Positions 30,880 to 41,336 of a stretch of 64,000 nt of DNA are shown here, in pieces (positions within the stretch are counted from its first letter, which is position 1; every line of letters starts with the position of its first letter). The DNA lies in the NCBI RefSeq assembly GCF_037126465.1, contig NC_088204.1, positions 75,763,807 to 75,827,806 on the forward strand, written 5' to 3'. The position numbers and the translations under genes are program-made. The notes under the pieces were generated by a model. That model ran no database searches. It worked only from the letters and a program-made list of their open reading frames with translations, and was not told the DNA's origin. The stretch is from Ornithodoros turicata (taxonomy: Eukaryota > Arthropoda > Arachnida > Ixodida > Argasidae).

Positions 30880-31262
30880 AGAAGAACGACTTTTTAGATC
30901 CATGACGACGACGCCTGTGCTTGGACACAACAACTACAAGGCCGTATGTGACAGCACAACACGTTAACAGTACGACAGAACTGATGTTCTGAGGCTGGAA
31001 CACATAGAAAGGACAAATACATACAAAGCCTCAAGTGCCCAAGATATTAACGATGAAAGATAGAAGTCACTGAAAAGGTTAGCCAGCTGTAGGAGTGGAA
31101 CTCGGTAATCCAGAAGATGTGGGTTCGAGACCTACAGATGGCTAACCTTTTCAGTGACTTCCATCTTTCAACGTTAACGACGTTACGTCCTTGTATAGAT
31201 GTTGTGCCCAAGCCTATATGCTTCGTTGTCAGGTCTTGTCTACCAGCTTACCCGCGCATATT
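30808..31262 (+). mobile_element. Insertion splitting LINE-D ORF2 (element G, copy 2)
   Basis: The insert starts with a short TATCGTAT-type repeat (30808-30829), followed by element G (30830-31261), the inverse of 26682-27130. Inside, an arm with TGAAAGATAGAAGTCACTGA (from 31054) is matched by the inverse TCAGTGACTTCCATCTTTCA (to 31170). Between them is a tRNA-like piece, ACTCGGTAATCCAGAAGATG, with the B box GGTTCGAGACC at 31122-31132. No clear target duplication at the LINE junctions. Confidence 0.65.
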
Positions 31263-32708
31263 TCTGATATTGATGGGCTTCAAATCCTACCTATAAAGTA
31301 TGTGCTAGACTTAATCACCCCTCACTTGGTTTATATTTACAACTTAGCCTTGTCGTCGGGCACGTTTCCTACCCGGCTGAAGAATGCGAAGGTGGTCGCA
31401 GTTTTTAAAGGAGGTGACAGAAATATCTTATCTAATTATCGGCCGATATCAGTGCTTCCCGTATTATCAAAAGGTCTGGAAAGCATCATATTGAATAGGC
31501 TAATATCATTTTTTGATAAACACAACATATCTAATTCCCAACACGGTTTTCGTAAAATGCGATCTACAGAAACTGCGCTATCAACTATTAAGGAGCAAAT
31601 CCTGTTGGATTTTGAGTGTAAGAATATAACATTAGGTATCTTTCTTGATCTAAGTAAGGCTTTTGACATGCTGAACCATGACACACTTTCTTGTAAACTT
31701 CAGAATTATGGTATACGTGGAACTCCATTACAGCTCATTATATCATATCTCCAATGGAGGAAACAAAATGTAGCTATAGGGCAATTTATTTCCGACCCTA
31801 CGGATATCAAAACTGGCGTCCCCCAGGGTAGTATCCTTGGGCCACTGTTATTTAACGTGTATTTAAATGACATAGTTCATACTTGTAAATATGCTAAACT
31901 GGTTATTTATGCAGATGACACCACTCTGTTGTTCTCTGGCCAAAATGCTGACTCCCTTATAACTATGGCAAACGAGGATCTGCATAATCTTTACCAATGG
32001 ACGACAAACAATTCACTTAAGATTAACGCAGGTAAAACCAAGGCAATTCTATTTAGGCCAAAAAATAAGCAGGTCTCCTTAACTATGTCGCTAAAAATTG
32101 GTGGTGATAAAATTGAATTTGTTAATAGTCAAAAGTTACTCGGAGTTTATTTTCAGAGCAACGTCACCTGGGACGATCACGTTGAGCACATAAAACGTAA
32201 AATATCTAAATCTGTAGGAGTCCTCTGCCGAAATCGCTACATATTACCTACTAGAATAAAGTTAATGGTCTATAATGCTTTAATTCATTCGTACTTAAAT
32301 TACTGCACTCTAATTTGGGGGACAACGACACATGGTAATTTACACTCTATATTAAGGTTACAGAAAAAGAGCCTGAGGAGTATAGCTCAATTATCGTCTC
32401 TAGACCCTGTAGACTGTCTCTTCACCAAGTTTGATATCATACCTGCTCCAAAGTTATACCATTATCGACTACTTACAATATGTAAAAATGCTGTGAAAAC
32501 TCATAATAGCACTTTTCTTAACTTATTAAAGCTCACAGCCCCCTCCTCCAGTGCTAACACACGTCACAAAGACACCTGGAAAATTCCGTTCTCAAGAACG
32601 AACTATGGTAATCAAAAACTATCCTTTCAAGCGCCTGTAATTTTAAATAAATTTCAAATCTATGCAAACACTTCCAACAAGCAGATTCGTCAAATGTTAC
32701 TTGTCTAA
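31263..32708 (+). CDS. LINE-D ORF2, reverse transcriptase half
   Basis: Counting from the point where LINE homology resumes (31263): NYRPISVLP at 58-66, GFRKMRSTETAL at 95-106, FLDLSKAFD at 127-135, GVPQGSILGP at 185-194 and the catalytic YADD at 216-219, then a thumb and C-terminal region to a TAA at 32706-32708. It lacks an RNase H domain. It copies LINE RNA into DNA at the nicked target. All catalytic residues look intact, so the copy was probably competent until element G inserted. The open frame extends upstream to 31191 through insert sequence, with no ATG at its head. CR1/L2-like assignment rests on the domain order and the 3' tail. Confidence 0.85.
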   Translation, partial: SDIDGLQILPIKYVLDLITPHLVYIYNLALSSGTFPTRLKNAKVVAVFKGGDRNILSNYRPISVLPVLSKGLESIILNRLISFFDKHNISNSQHGFRKMRSTETALSTIKEQILLDFECKNITLGIFLDLSKAFDMLNHDTLSCKLQNYGIRGTPLQLIISYLQWRKQNVAIGQFISDPTDIKTGVPQGSILGPLLFNVYLNDIVHTCKYAKLVIYADDTTLLFSGQNADSLITMANEDLHNLYQWTTNNSLKINAGKTKAILFRPKNKQVSLTMSLKIGGDKIEFVNSQKLLGVYFQSNVTWDDHVEHIKRKISKSVGVLCRNRYILPTRIKLMVYNALIHSYLNYCTLIWGTTTHGNLHSILRLQKKSLRSIAQLSSLDPVDCLFTKFDIIPAPKLYHYRLLTICKNAVKTHNSTFLNLLKLTAPSSSANTRHKDTWKIPFSRTNYGNQKLSFQAPVILNKFQIYANTSNKQIRQMLLV

Positions 32709-32929
32709 GTGTGTCTGATTATGTTCCACTTGCGTTGGTCATTAGTATTGATAGAATGATTTGATATGTGACACAGTGAACATTGCCTTGTGTGTGTTTA
32801 TCGTTGACAACTGTCACGGTCAGAGTGGGAACCCAGAGCCTTGTCAAGCTGCTTCTTGCAGCTTTTTGCACTGGGCCTCCCACATTGTACATGCTACAAT
32901 GTAAAATAAAGTTTCAATTCAATTCAATA
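32709..32929 (+). repeat. LINE-D 3' UTR with (AATTC)n tail
   Basis: It contains TTGTACATGCTACAATGTAA and AATAAAGTTT, and ends in CAATTCAATTCAATA. Short tandem repeats at the 3' end instead of poly-A are typical of CR1/L2-type LINEs. Confidence 0.7.
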
Positions 32930-32935
32930 CATATG

Positions 32936-34049
32936 CGGCACTACACTTTTTCTCCGCGTCTCCTCTGTGATTTCCAGCATTTTTCTTTTTGCGTTATAAT
33001 CATCGTTTTTTTTCATCCTATATGAAAACAAGCACCCTCTTTGAAAACAAGCTTACCTGACAATTTCTGAACAGTGTTTTAACCGTCTCCGCTTATGTTT
33101 CGTCGTTGTTATTCTCATCTTGTTCTGTACACGACCTGCGCCCCTACGTCATTGATTACGTAACGACGCCGGGCAAAGCATGCTGGTGGGGCTTTATCAG
33201 CTTTATCAGCCTATCGCAGCCGACGCGTTTTTCCGGCTTCTTGCCCACCACAGCAAAATATAACCTCGAACCGGTCTTCTCGTGACGTCACATGTTCGTA
33301 AACAGAGGGTCGTCTATGCACGTGATGTCTTTGAATCTTTTTCTTCCGCGTAGCCCCGGGCGACAAAGTGCGTCAGTTAGTAACATGCCCTTACAGATCC
33401 CAAGGTGCCTCGTTCGACCCCATTCGAAAACGGCCGCGATTTGGTAGCATCCTACAAGTTCTTTTGTTTTCAGCCGAAAAAAAAGAAAAAAGAAGCAAAT
33501 CTGTGTTACGGGGCGGCTAATACAAGTGAATTTTCGCAGATTGAAAACACACAAGGACAAATCCTGTCCCAGGAATGTAATGTCATCCACTTCACAGAGA
33601 GTACGCTTATCGTGAACCTCGTGCGCTCTTCGAAATCTCTCTAAATTATCACGTAGACCCGTCACCCTGCTTCTCTATAGCTCCTATACTTCATATACGG
33701 TGTGTACGAAGCTGCACCGCTATTCTACGCAGCTCCAACCTAACATAGTCTGCGAATGAATACGCGGCTCGAGAAGCCTTACGTGACGTTGAATGTCCTC
33801 CATCGAAATCCCTCCCAAGGCTTCATGAATTTCTGCCTAATGGCTTTGAGATCCGTTTCACAATGCTGGACGGTTAGGTCATCGGCACGTAACGCTGCTT
33901 CTATGTTAAGACCTTCACTTAATTCCGTCACGTAGCATTATTCAGATCACGTTACGCAAATGTTCTTTGTTGTTTGATTGCGTGTCAGCACACTATGAGC
34001 GGCTTAGAGACGTTTTTTTTTTTTTGAAATTCCACGTTAGTTCCATCAT
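32936..34049. other. Unassigned, with a possible tRNA-like fragment
   Basis: At about 33340-33460 a string resembling a decayed SINE head is visible (CGTCAGTTAGTAACATGCCC, then TTCGACCCCATTCG). A 125-codon minus frame at 33288-33665 covers it and is not accepted. Otherwise nothing recognised. Confidence 0.35.
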
Positions 34050-34166
34050 GCCATGTTAGCAACTATGGCTATGAGCGGCGTACACACGTGGACAGATGGA
34101 GAGAGTACAGCAGACCGACCACTATGACGTCGGTCATAATCGTGGTTGTCTCGCAACGCGAAGCCA
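34050..34166. repeat. Chimeric SINE: SINE-B tail joined to SINE-C tail
   Basis: Positions 34050-34112 read as the minus-strand SINE-B tail (AACTATGGCTATGAGCGGCG, TGGACAGATGGAGAG, ACAGCAG). They join directly to the plus-strand SINE-C end (GACCGACCACTATGACGTCG, GTTGTCTCGCAACG) up to 34166. The joint falls on the shared letters CAGA. Confidence 0.5.
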
Positions 34167-34454
34167 GGAGAGCTTTAGTGGATAGTGCGCTATCATCTTG
34201 CGCAAGCTTACAGGATAACGTTGTCACCATTGCGCATGCGCAGTAGTAGAGTATGCAAGTAGTGTATGTTGCGTACGCTACTTTTGAGGAATAGCGTGCG
34301 TACGCTAGAAGCTTTTGCGCAGGCATCTTGCAGGATTCCGTCTAGTGTCGGCTAATGCGTGGACTTCGGCGTTTCATGGTGAAGATCAAGATCGAAAAGC
34401 GCAATAATAACCTCAAATATTGCAAATAGAAATCCATACTATACTCGCGTCTTG

Positions 34455-34690
34455 TCGGTGGGGCTTCTACGCATGCGCAAAACATAGAGAGCTTGGCGCA
34501 TTGCACAGAATCACCAGGCTATCCCTTGCGTACGCAAAGGTGACAGCGCACGATATACTAAAACCCTCTATTACCTCTGAAGTGATAGCGTTGGTGGAGC
34601 TGCGCACTGCGCGAAGCCCTCTTTACGTTTTGCGCGTGCGTAGAACCACCAATGCTATCCATGACGTACGCAAAGCCGATAGCGTACGAA
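34455..34690. repeat. CGTACGC-family MITE, degenerate double copy
   Basis: TTGCGTACGCAAAGGTGACA and GATATACTAAAAC match the right end of 7231-7372. A second similar stretch (AGAACCACCAATGCTATCC, ACGTACGCAAAGCCGATAGC) follows. Related GCGTACGCTA words are at 34268-34310. Confidence 0.5.
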
Positions 34691-36065
34691 TGCACTACAG
34701 CTCCCTATTATCTTTCTGAGCTCTCCCTGTTCCTCTGCGTCCACTTACTGCAAACCTTCTCGCTCTCGTATTTCTGTCCATGGCAGTGTTGTCGACATGC
34801 ATTCCCGCAAGGCGCCCGCCATCTTTCTCGATAAAGGCAAAAATCCTGCCCGCCGCAAAGGACTGCGCTAACATGTTGGCGTTGATTGATGTCGGTCCTC
34901 GGCCAAATATCGGATATGTAAAAGCGAAGGTAATGCAAGTTCGCCCCCCCCCGTAATATATACTACGAAAACAGAAACGGCGGAGGCGTAATGGAATGAT
35001 GTCGGTAAATACACGCGGGCGCGCGAACTCTTTCAGCGAAGCTCGCGGATAGCTGCTGGCAATAGCCTGTCACTCAATGCCGCCGAAGTGATGTCCATTC
35101 GATGTGGGTTTCTCTCTCAGCGCGATCGGTTTATGCCAACGAATGCCAGCATCGTCTCTCTATTGCAGAGATGGGATCTTGACTGACCCTCCTGCGACGC
35201 CCGTCAACTTAAAATTGATGAGCCGGTATAAAGCGAGATAAGATATTTTTATTTCTTTGGTGGATGTGATGTTTGAGGTTTGTTTATAGGCTGGTTAGGG
35301 AGGCCTGGCGGAATAATAGATGTGGAAGTGTGTGTGTGTGGGGGGGGGGGGGAGAATAGTTTGAGCGAGAAAAGTTTGGTGATTTCGAAGATTGATTGAT
35401 TTGGGCGAGAAGCTGTATTGTTTAGTAATTCGGTGCAAGTATGATGAACGATGTGTTGTGGTGTGGACTGCATTTTCTATCTTTTTTTCTGTTGCGGGAA
35501 CTGTTTAGCTGCGTTACAGTGTTGGGCCTTCGTTAAAAAAACTGGCGGTGATTAACGTCTGGGCTTCATATATGTGACATAACGGGAGTAGCCAATCGCA
35601 GCGCATGCAGATTCGCACTTCTTACCTGCGAAGGATCGTTTGCATGTCGTTCCATCTGCGCGTCAGAACGCTGCGGAGATGCTAGGTCTGTCGAGCTCAA
35701 ACGTTTCAGCAGTTTCATAACTTCCGCTTTGTCGTATGCAACTAGAATGCAATAAAGCTTTCGCACACTGTTTTCAACTATTTTTTTTCAACTATTAATG
35801 GGAACAAAGCATTGCACTGAGAGAGGTAAGAACTCCTATCTGCAGGTGTTTTGTTACGGGTGTAATAGGTGTAATATTATTCTTCTACGCTTAGTAATTC
35901 TATTTGCAATTTATTGTTCAATACTTCTCGTTCATAACGTGTGCAGCCTTAATAGAAAAACGCACTTTTTTTTCGGATACGGGCGAGAAGACGTACCGCC
36001 ACCCAGATACCTCTATCCATTGTCACGTGATTCGAAGAATTGTAGCACCCAATCAGACGCCACGC
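34691..36065. other. Unassigned, with a (TG)n(G)n tract
   Basis: The compound tract TGTGTGTGTGTG followed by about 15 G lies at about 35327-35352; the same pattern occurs at 36604-36635 and 49137-49159. No gene recognised. Confidence 0.4.
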
Positions 36066-36242
36066 TCCTAGCCTACCATCATCCCGAATGACAACGTTCT
36101 CGTCCATGATTTGTTGAAAACGGGAGGCGGAGCCTATTTTGTAGCCCTAATGCCGTACATAATGTTTACATAATAGGCTCCGCCTCCTTTTATCAACAAA
36201 TCAAAAGCGAGGACGTTATCATTCGGGATGATGGTTGGCTAG
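36066..36242. repeat. Hairpin MITE with ~70-bp arms
   Basis: CCATCATCCCGAATGA and GGAGGCGGAGCCTATT on the left pair with AATAGGCTCCGCCTCC and TCATTCGGGATGATGG on the right. Pairing continues outwards through CTAGCC..ACC. The loop is about 35 nt. Confidence 0.65.
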
Positions 36243-36279
36243 CAGCATGCTGTATGTGGTGAAGATACGGACCTATCAG

Positions 36280-36843
36280 ATTCATCTTTAATTACCTTTA
36301 ATAACATTTAACTACCTCCGGAAAAACCTGTGGTTACCTTGGGTATTTTTTAATTTCATTTAATCTTTCTGTAAATTACATATACCTTACATTCATTACC
36401 TTTAAACTTAACTTTCTTGATGAAGGATGGAAGTCACTCACGTTAACTTGCTTGTTTTAATTCCCTTTAATTGACTCCAATTAGCTTTAGTTACTCTTAC
36501 CTCCTACTCGTAATTACTTTCGACTGCTTCAATTTCAAATCATTTGCCTCCACTTACATTTACCCTCTTATAACTCCATTGCATGTCCACTTATACCTCG
36601 GTGAGTGTGTGTGTGTGTGTGGGGGGGGGGGGGTATGTTTATTGAGAAAAAAAAACAAAAAGAAAACGGAGGAGAGAAGGTTAGTCAGGCATAGGCCGGC
36701 TTGTTATTCCTTCAATAAAAAAATAAAAATAAAAGCCTCGGTGTGGCTTCACCATCTCTCTCTCTCTCTCTCTCTCCTCCTCTCCACACACTCCTCTCTC
36801 CACACACACACACACTCCTAATGCTAACGCATTAAAAGAGGCA
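36280..36843 (-). repeat. Repeat H, copy 2, split by a LINE-E tail
   Basis: Inverse of 27757-28310: TACTCGTAATTACTTTCGAC, AAATCATTTGCCTCCACTTA, GCATGTCCACTTATACCTC, then TGGCTTCACCATCTC and CTAATGCTAACGCATTAAAA. CT and CA runs have expanded near 36752-36815. Confidence 0.6.
36604..36735 (-). mobile_element. 5'-truncated LINE-E tail inside Repeat H
   Basis: On the minus strand this reads AAGCCGGCCTATGCCTGACT, then AATAAACATAC, poly-C and a (CA)n run. CCTCGGTG is duplicated on both sides (36596-36603 and 36736-36743). The uninterrupted Repeat H copy at 27.8 kb shows the empty site. Confidence 0.7.
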
Positions 36844-38632
36844 CGATGAAGAGACAAATTAAGTTCGGCGACGGACCCTCCACACGCATCTCCTTCAACA
36901 CAAGGTGAACCACTCGTTTGACGAATAAGTCATCTTGAGCTTATGAAGGCCTCGACAGTTGTCCTATATTTATTTATTTGTTTATTCAAGGTACCCCAAA
37001 GGTCGAGGGCCATTACATGGGGGAGTGGGATAACATAAACAATCGTTACACACATACACGCACACATATATAACATAAAATTTATTTATTACAGGAAACC
37101 CTACAGCGCCAATTGGCATTACGCAGGGGAGAGAGGACACCATACAGCTCATTAAAACAACAAAAAATAAACAAATAAATATAAACAACACGCACAGTAC
37201 AAATCAGTGAGCAAACAAAAGAAAGCAATAAGACTAGACAGATACAAATATCACTCGGAATACACGAATGGCAACCTGTTAGCAGGTATGGCGCCAGTCC
37301 TTGAGAGAACAAGGTCCGGAGGAAGAAAATATGATATAAAATAACATATATATTAATATAAGTTAATTATATAACTTAATATAACTAACTAAAATATAAA
37401 AAGCGCCGCATGTTAAAAAAAAAATAAACAACGTTAAGTTATGACGAACGTGTTTATTGTCATGTAGAGGGAGGCATGTAGTAGGCTGTGTACGTGCGCT
37501 GTCTCGGTTTAACATCAATCCCGAAATCCCGTCCTGGAATACAGGGAACCGCAAAGAAAAATACCGAAATCCCAGTACTGAAAAAAAAATTACCCGGTAT
37601 TCCCAACACAGTCACGATGCGGAAACAGCAAACACAACACGGAGCACATTACACATTTCAACCAACATGCCCGTCGCATTTTAATGTCGCTGACGCACGT
37701 GCCATGTCAGAGAACATACTCTTTCAGCATATTTCAGCAGAAGCAACTTCAAAGCAACCGGTTACATTAAAAATATGTCTCTGGCACGCGCGCTTTTCAG
37801 CGATTGAAGAGCGTTCGCTTAATTTTCCTCTTATTAAAGTGCACAACAGGCGCTCCCCAAACTTATACTCCGTGCGTTTATTATTCTGGAGTGCGGCAGA
37901 ACCTTCAATTACTTCTATAAAGCCTCCGAACGCAATCTTCGCGCGCGACAAAGTCTTCCTAATGATTGAGAAAAGGCTCCGCAGCGTTCTCCTGTTTTTG
38001 CCGTTTCTCGCTCGGACTCAGCAGATGGTTCGGAAAGCTCATTCGCATCCGACAAAGCGCGTGTGTCCTCGCAGATATTTCGACGGCGAAGTTCTCACTC
38101 TGTATAAACGCGCGCGCGGTGTTTTCAACAATGCGAAACTGTGCGCACGTTTGCGGAAGAGTGCGCGCATTAATGTTTCGGTTCGTAAAGTTTCTTAGTT
38201 TACTTGCTAATAAAGACAAACAATCTGTTGACTTTTATATTTCATACGGATGTACGTGTGTAATGCGTAAACACACGTAATTCAGTGTGCCTGTGTGATC
38301 TGTACATTGATTGGCTACATCGTGTTATAGTTTGTGCTGATAATAACAATGGAATGTTTATAGCGTCTTTCTTTTTTGTATTGTAATCCAAATCAGTTGG
38401 AACATTACAAGATTTACATTAGTGTGGATGTCGCAGAATGTAAATTTGTCGTACTGATAAATCTCGTTGTTTTCTCGCTGTTCTAGAATGGAATAGAGAT
38501 CTATAGCTGTTCCTTGAATCTGAGATTACAGTTGTGTTCATCTAAGTTAACTTCGACGTCGCGCACGCGCACGTAACGTTACGTGCGCGTGCTTTATGCG
38601 GTACTTCAACCGGCAGAGGGTGTTAGCTTTTG
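36844..38632. other. Unassigned, AT-rich in part
   Basis: A 236-codon plus frame (37488-38198) opens at GTG, overlaps minus-strand frames and shows no domain, so it is not called a gene. A CCGAAATCCCGTCCTGG..CGAAATCCCAGTACTG repeat lies at 37521-37580. Otherwise nothing recognised. Confidence 0.35.
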
Positions 38633-38640
38633 AGGCAAAG

Positions 38641-39477
38641 CAGTGCCGTGTATGCCAAAGGGAGTCTGGCCATTAGGAGGAGCCTAAAATAGAGGCTCGA
38701 CCTGTCAATCAAACTTAGGCGCATTTCATTGGTTACTGTTTTCCATGGGAGCTGCCATGACACCAAATTTTCTCCAAGATGGAGGATGGTGCTTGGAACG
38801 GCGAAGCGGAGATTTCGTGACAAAAAATTTTCACGGACTACTTTAATTTCATACTGTGAGTTATATATCCTCATGTACGCATCTGCAAAATCAGCTTCCA
38901 CTTTCGCTCCGCCATCATTATTTACGTGAAAATGGGATGTTTCGTCGCTAACGTTAGGCCTAGTTAAGATCGTGATACCAAGAAAATAGCAAGAAGGACG
39001 ACCTTTATACGTAGGATTTTGCATTATATAATTGCATTTTATTTATACATACATCTTTGCTCCTTTTTGATTCAGTGTACTTACATTACGTGATATAAAA
39101 CTTCATACCGGCTGTCGTCTGCTACGAAGAAGCGGTTGTACCGCCATCCTGGCCAATCACTTCTGCCAGCAACCATTTCTGCATTTCTGAGCCTTCCCAA
39201 CATGCCTCTCTCCGTGCAGATGGCGTTGATAAAAGTGGGCGCAAAATCCGTCGTTTTGGTCTGTCACCAGTGATATCCGTTTCAATCCAAATCCATCAAT
39301 TTTCTCCAAAATGCTAGCGCCCAGTAAATAAGGGTGAGGTATAAGTACTGGATGGATGTAACAATAGACAACTGTATTTCGACCTGTGATTGGCTAGATA
39401 CTTCAAAAAGTGGGTGGAGCCTCAGGTATAGGCAGGTCCCATTAATGGCCAGACTCCCTTTGGCATACACGGCACTG
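38641..39477. mobile_element. hAT-like non-autonomous transposon, complete
   Basis: The 35-bp terminal inverted repeats are exact: CAGTGCCGTGTATGCCAAAG... at 38641-38675 and its inverse at 39443-39477. AGGCAAAG is duplicated on both sides (38633-38640 and 39478-39485). The 8-bp duplication and CAGTG ends are the hAT pattern. The 837-bp interior contains no transposase; a 133-codon minus frame starts inside the left end and resembles nothing. It holds a GTCGTCTGCT motif at 39114-39123. Perfect ends suggest recent movement by a transposase encoded elsewhere. Confidence 0.8.
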
Positions 39478-39511
39478 AGGCAAAGAAGGAAAAACGGACA
39501 TCTTCACATCT

Positions 39512-39554
39512 GGTTTCGGTTTCTGTTTCGGTTTCTGTTTCGGTTTCTGTTTCA
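39512..39554. repeat. 12-bp minisatellite GGTTTCTGTTTC
   Basis: About three and a half units; on the minus strand it encodes a PKQK repeat within a chance frame. Confidence 0.7.
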
Positions 39555-40289
39555 CGGTGCCGTAACTATGAGCTACCGCACCTTGGAAGACGTCGCAAGG
39601 ATGTGTGATCGAGAAGAGGGTGATTGAGGGTCGTTTTGAGACGTAGGGTGACTCTAAGTAGCAGCTCCAGAGCGCAGGGTTCGCGCTTCTTTTTCGGAGC
39701 GTGGCGTTCTTCATGTATTCTCACGCTCCATAGTCTGCCAATCGGAGCGCGTAAGTGCTGCTCCTGCTCCGCAACGTATTCAGCTCCTCCTCCACCTCTC
39801 TTGCGAGCTGAGCGTGCAGCCGCCGAGCACGACGAATGGGTGAAGATGCTGGAAAACCGTGAAATCACGTTTGGTGACACCTATGAATCTCCTTGTAAAT
39901 AACGTCTGGGACCGTATACCGCTACTCTGGCTCTGAAAGACCGTTAAGTAGATGCACCAGAGCGCGAGGGACAGAGTGTACTGTATGCACCGAGCGCGTT
40001 GGGTACAGTCGCTACGTAACGCGTCCACAGTAGAGTGTAATCAAATAGTTTCGTCTAGAGATTTTTTTTTATCTGGTTTTGTTGTTGTCGAGTTTTTACC
40101 TCGAGTTTTGGTGTTGTCTCGAAGTTTTGTCTCGAGTCGAGAAGTTTTATCACGGCAGCGAAAGCACTGGCCATAATTTTTAAACACGAATATTTGGCCG
40201 CGAAATTTCGCGAAATGTTTCGCACGGCGACTATGAGAACGGCAAGAATGCATGTGACACACATTTCTTTGGTTACTACACAGGGTGGT
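39555..40289. other. Unassigned sequence
   Basis: Frames of 92-104 codons on both strands overlap between 39566 and 39902. None has recognisable domains. A cluster of TCGAGTTTT/TCTCGA words lies at 40088-40145. Confidence 0.35.
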
Positions 40290-40445
40290 GGCAAGTGCCC
40301 AACACATCTTTTAATGAACGTCGTTCGCTCCGGAACGCCTCGGGGAAGGCCACCAGACACCGCAGCTGGTGGCCGGAGGTTTCGATCCCAGCACCTCGCA
40401 GTGTTTAGCGTGACCACGGAGTAGAAACAAACGACCAGATGCTGC
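40290..40445 (-). repeat. tRNA-derived SINE fragment
   Basis: On the minus strand the order is GGTCACGCTAAACACTGCGA, then GGGATCGAAACCTCCGGCC (B-box region at 40375-40389), a short GTGTCTGGTGGCC stretch and CGTTCCGGAGCGAACGAC. It does not share the SINE-A/B core. Confidence 0.45.
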
Positions 40446-40464
40446 ATTCATTAAGCCGCGCCAC

Positions 40465-40488
40465 TTGTGTGTGTGTGTGTGTGTGTGG
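40465..40488. repeat. (GT)n microsatellite with G-rich end
   Basis: About 11 GT units followed by GGAGGGGG. Confidence 0.7.
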
Positions 40489-41305
40489 AGGGGGATGACG
40501 TTCAATGAGAGAAGGAGTGAGGTCTGCCTGCTCAGCCTATAGGCGGCAAGTTTAACTCCTGCGGGAAACTGGAGAGGGGGAAGTGGGAGTTAAAGGGAAC
40601 GGGGAAAAGATGAGAACGGTGATATAATCATGGGAAAAGAAACCTGGCGCATAGTAGTGTTGGAGGGATAGTAGAGACCTCTCTTGCGCAAGAGGCGCAG
40701 CATTTCGACATCCCTTTCTGATTGGATGAAAGAACTCTCGCTTAGTCTCCTTTATTATCCGCTTCCATGTGCAACAGCAGGGTTTCGTAGGTACATGTAC
40801 CGTCATACCTTTCGCGAAGGTTCGCGACGAAAAGAAAGAACGTGTTTCGAAATCTTTCGCACAATTACGTAGTACATCAGAACGGAAATTGTCCGCTGCA
40901 GAGGAAAGTTTCAGAACTTGAGGGAATTGATTGTCTTGTTCTCCTCCTTCGTTGTTTTATTTTATTTTTCATTTATTTTTTTATTTTTTGCTCTTGTTCT
41001 ATATACTCCTTAAGAAACCGAAAAGACAGAGGGTCCCTTTCGAACTCATCAACGTCTGGTTAATGATTTCGCTCAACGGGCTTCGGTTGTACGGATAAAT
41101 TTCTTGCGAAGCCGCTGCACATATTTTCGCCTAACTTGCCTTCCTTCTGACACGTGTTTTTGAACTGCTTTTCCGTTTGTTCATGTTGATCGTTTCATTT
41201 GACCCTGTTTCGAAATCTTCCTTCGCGACGTGATGAACGATATAGTTTAAACCTTCCTTAAAAATTCCATATCATATCACGACGATGAATTAGAAGCAGT
41301 CGTTT

Positions 41306-41336
<31 letters not shown>

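Noticed and set aside
37488..38198. 236-codon plus-strand open frame
   Set aside because: It opens at GTG, has minus-strand frames open across the same DNA, and shows no domain, signal or repeat; one frame of this length is not surprising in 64 kb.
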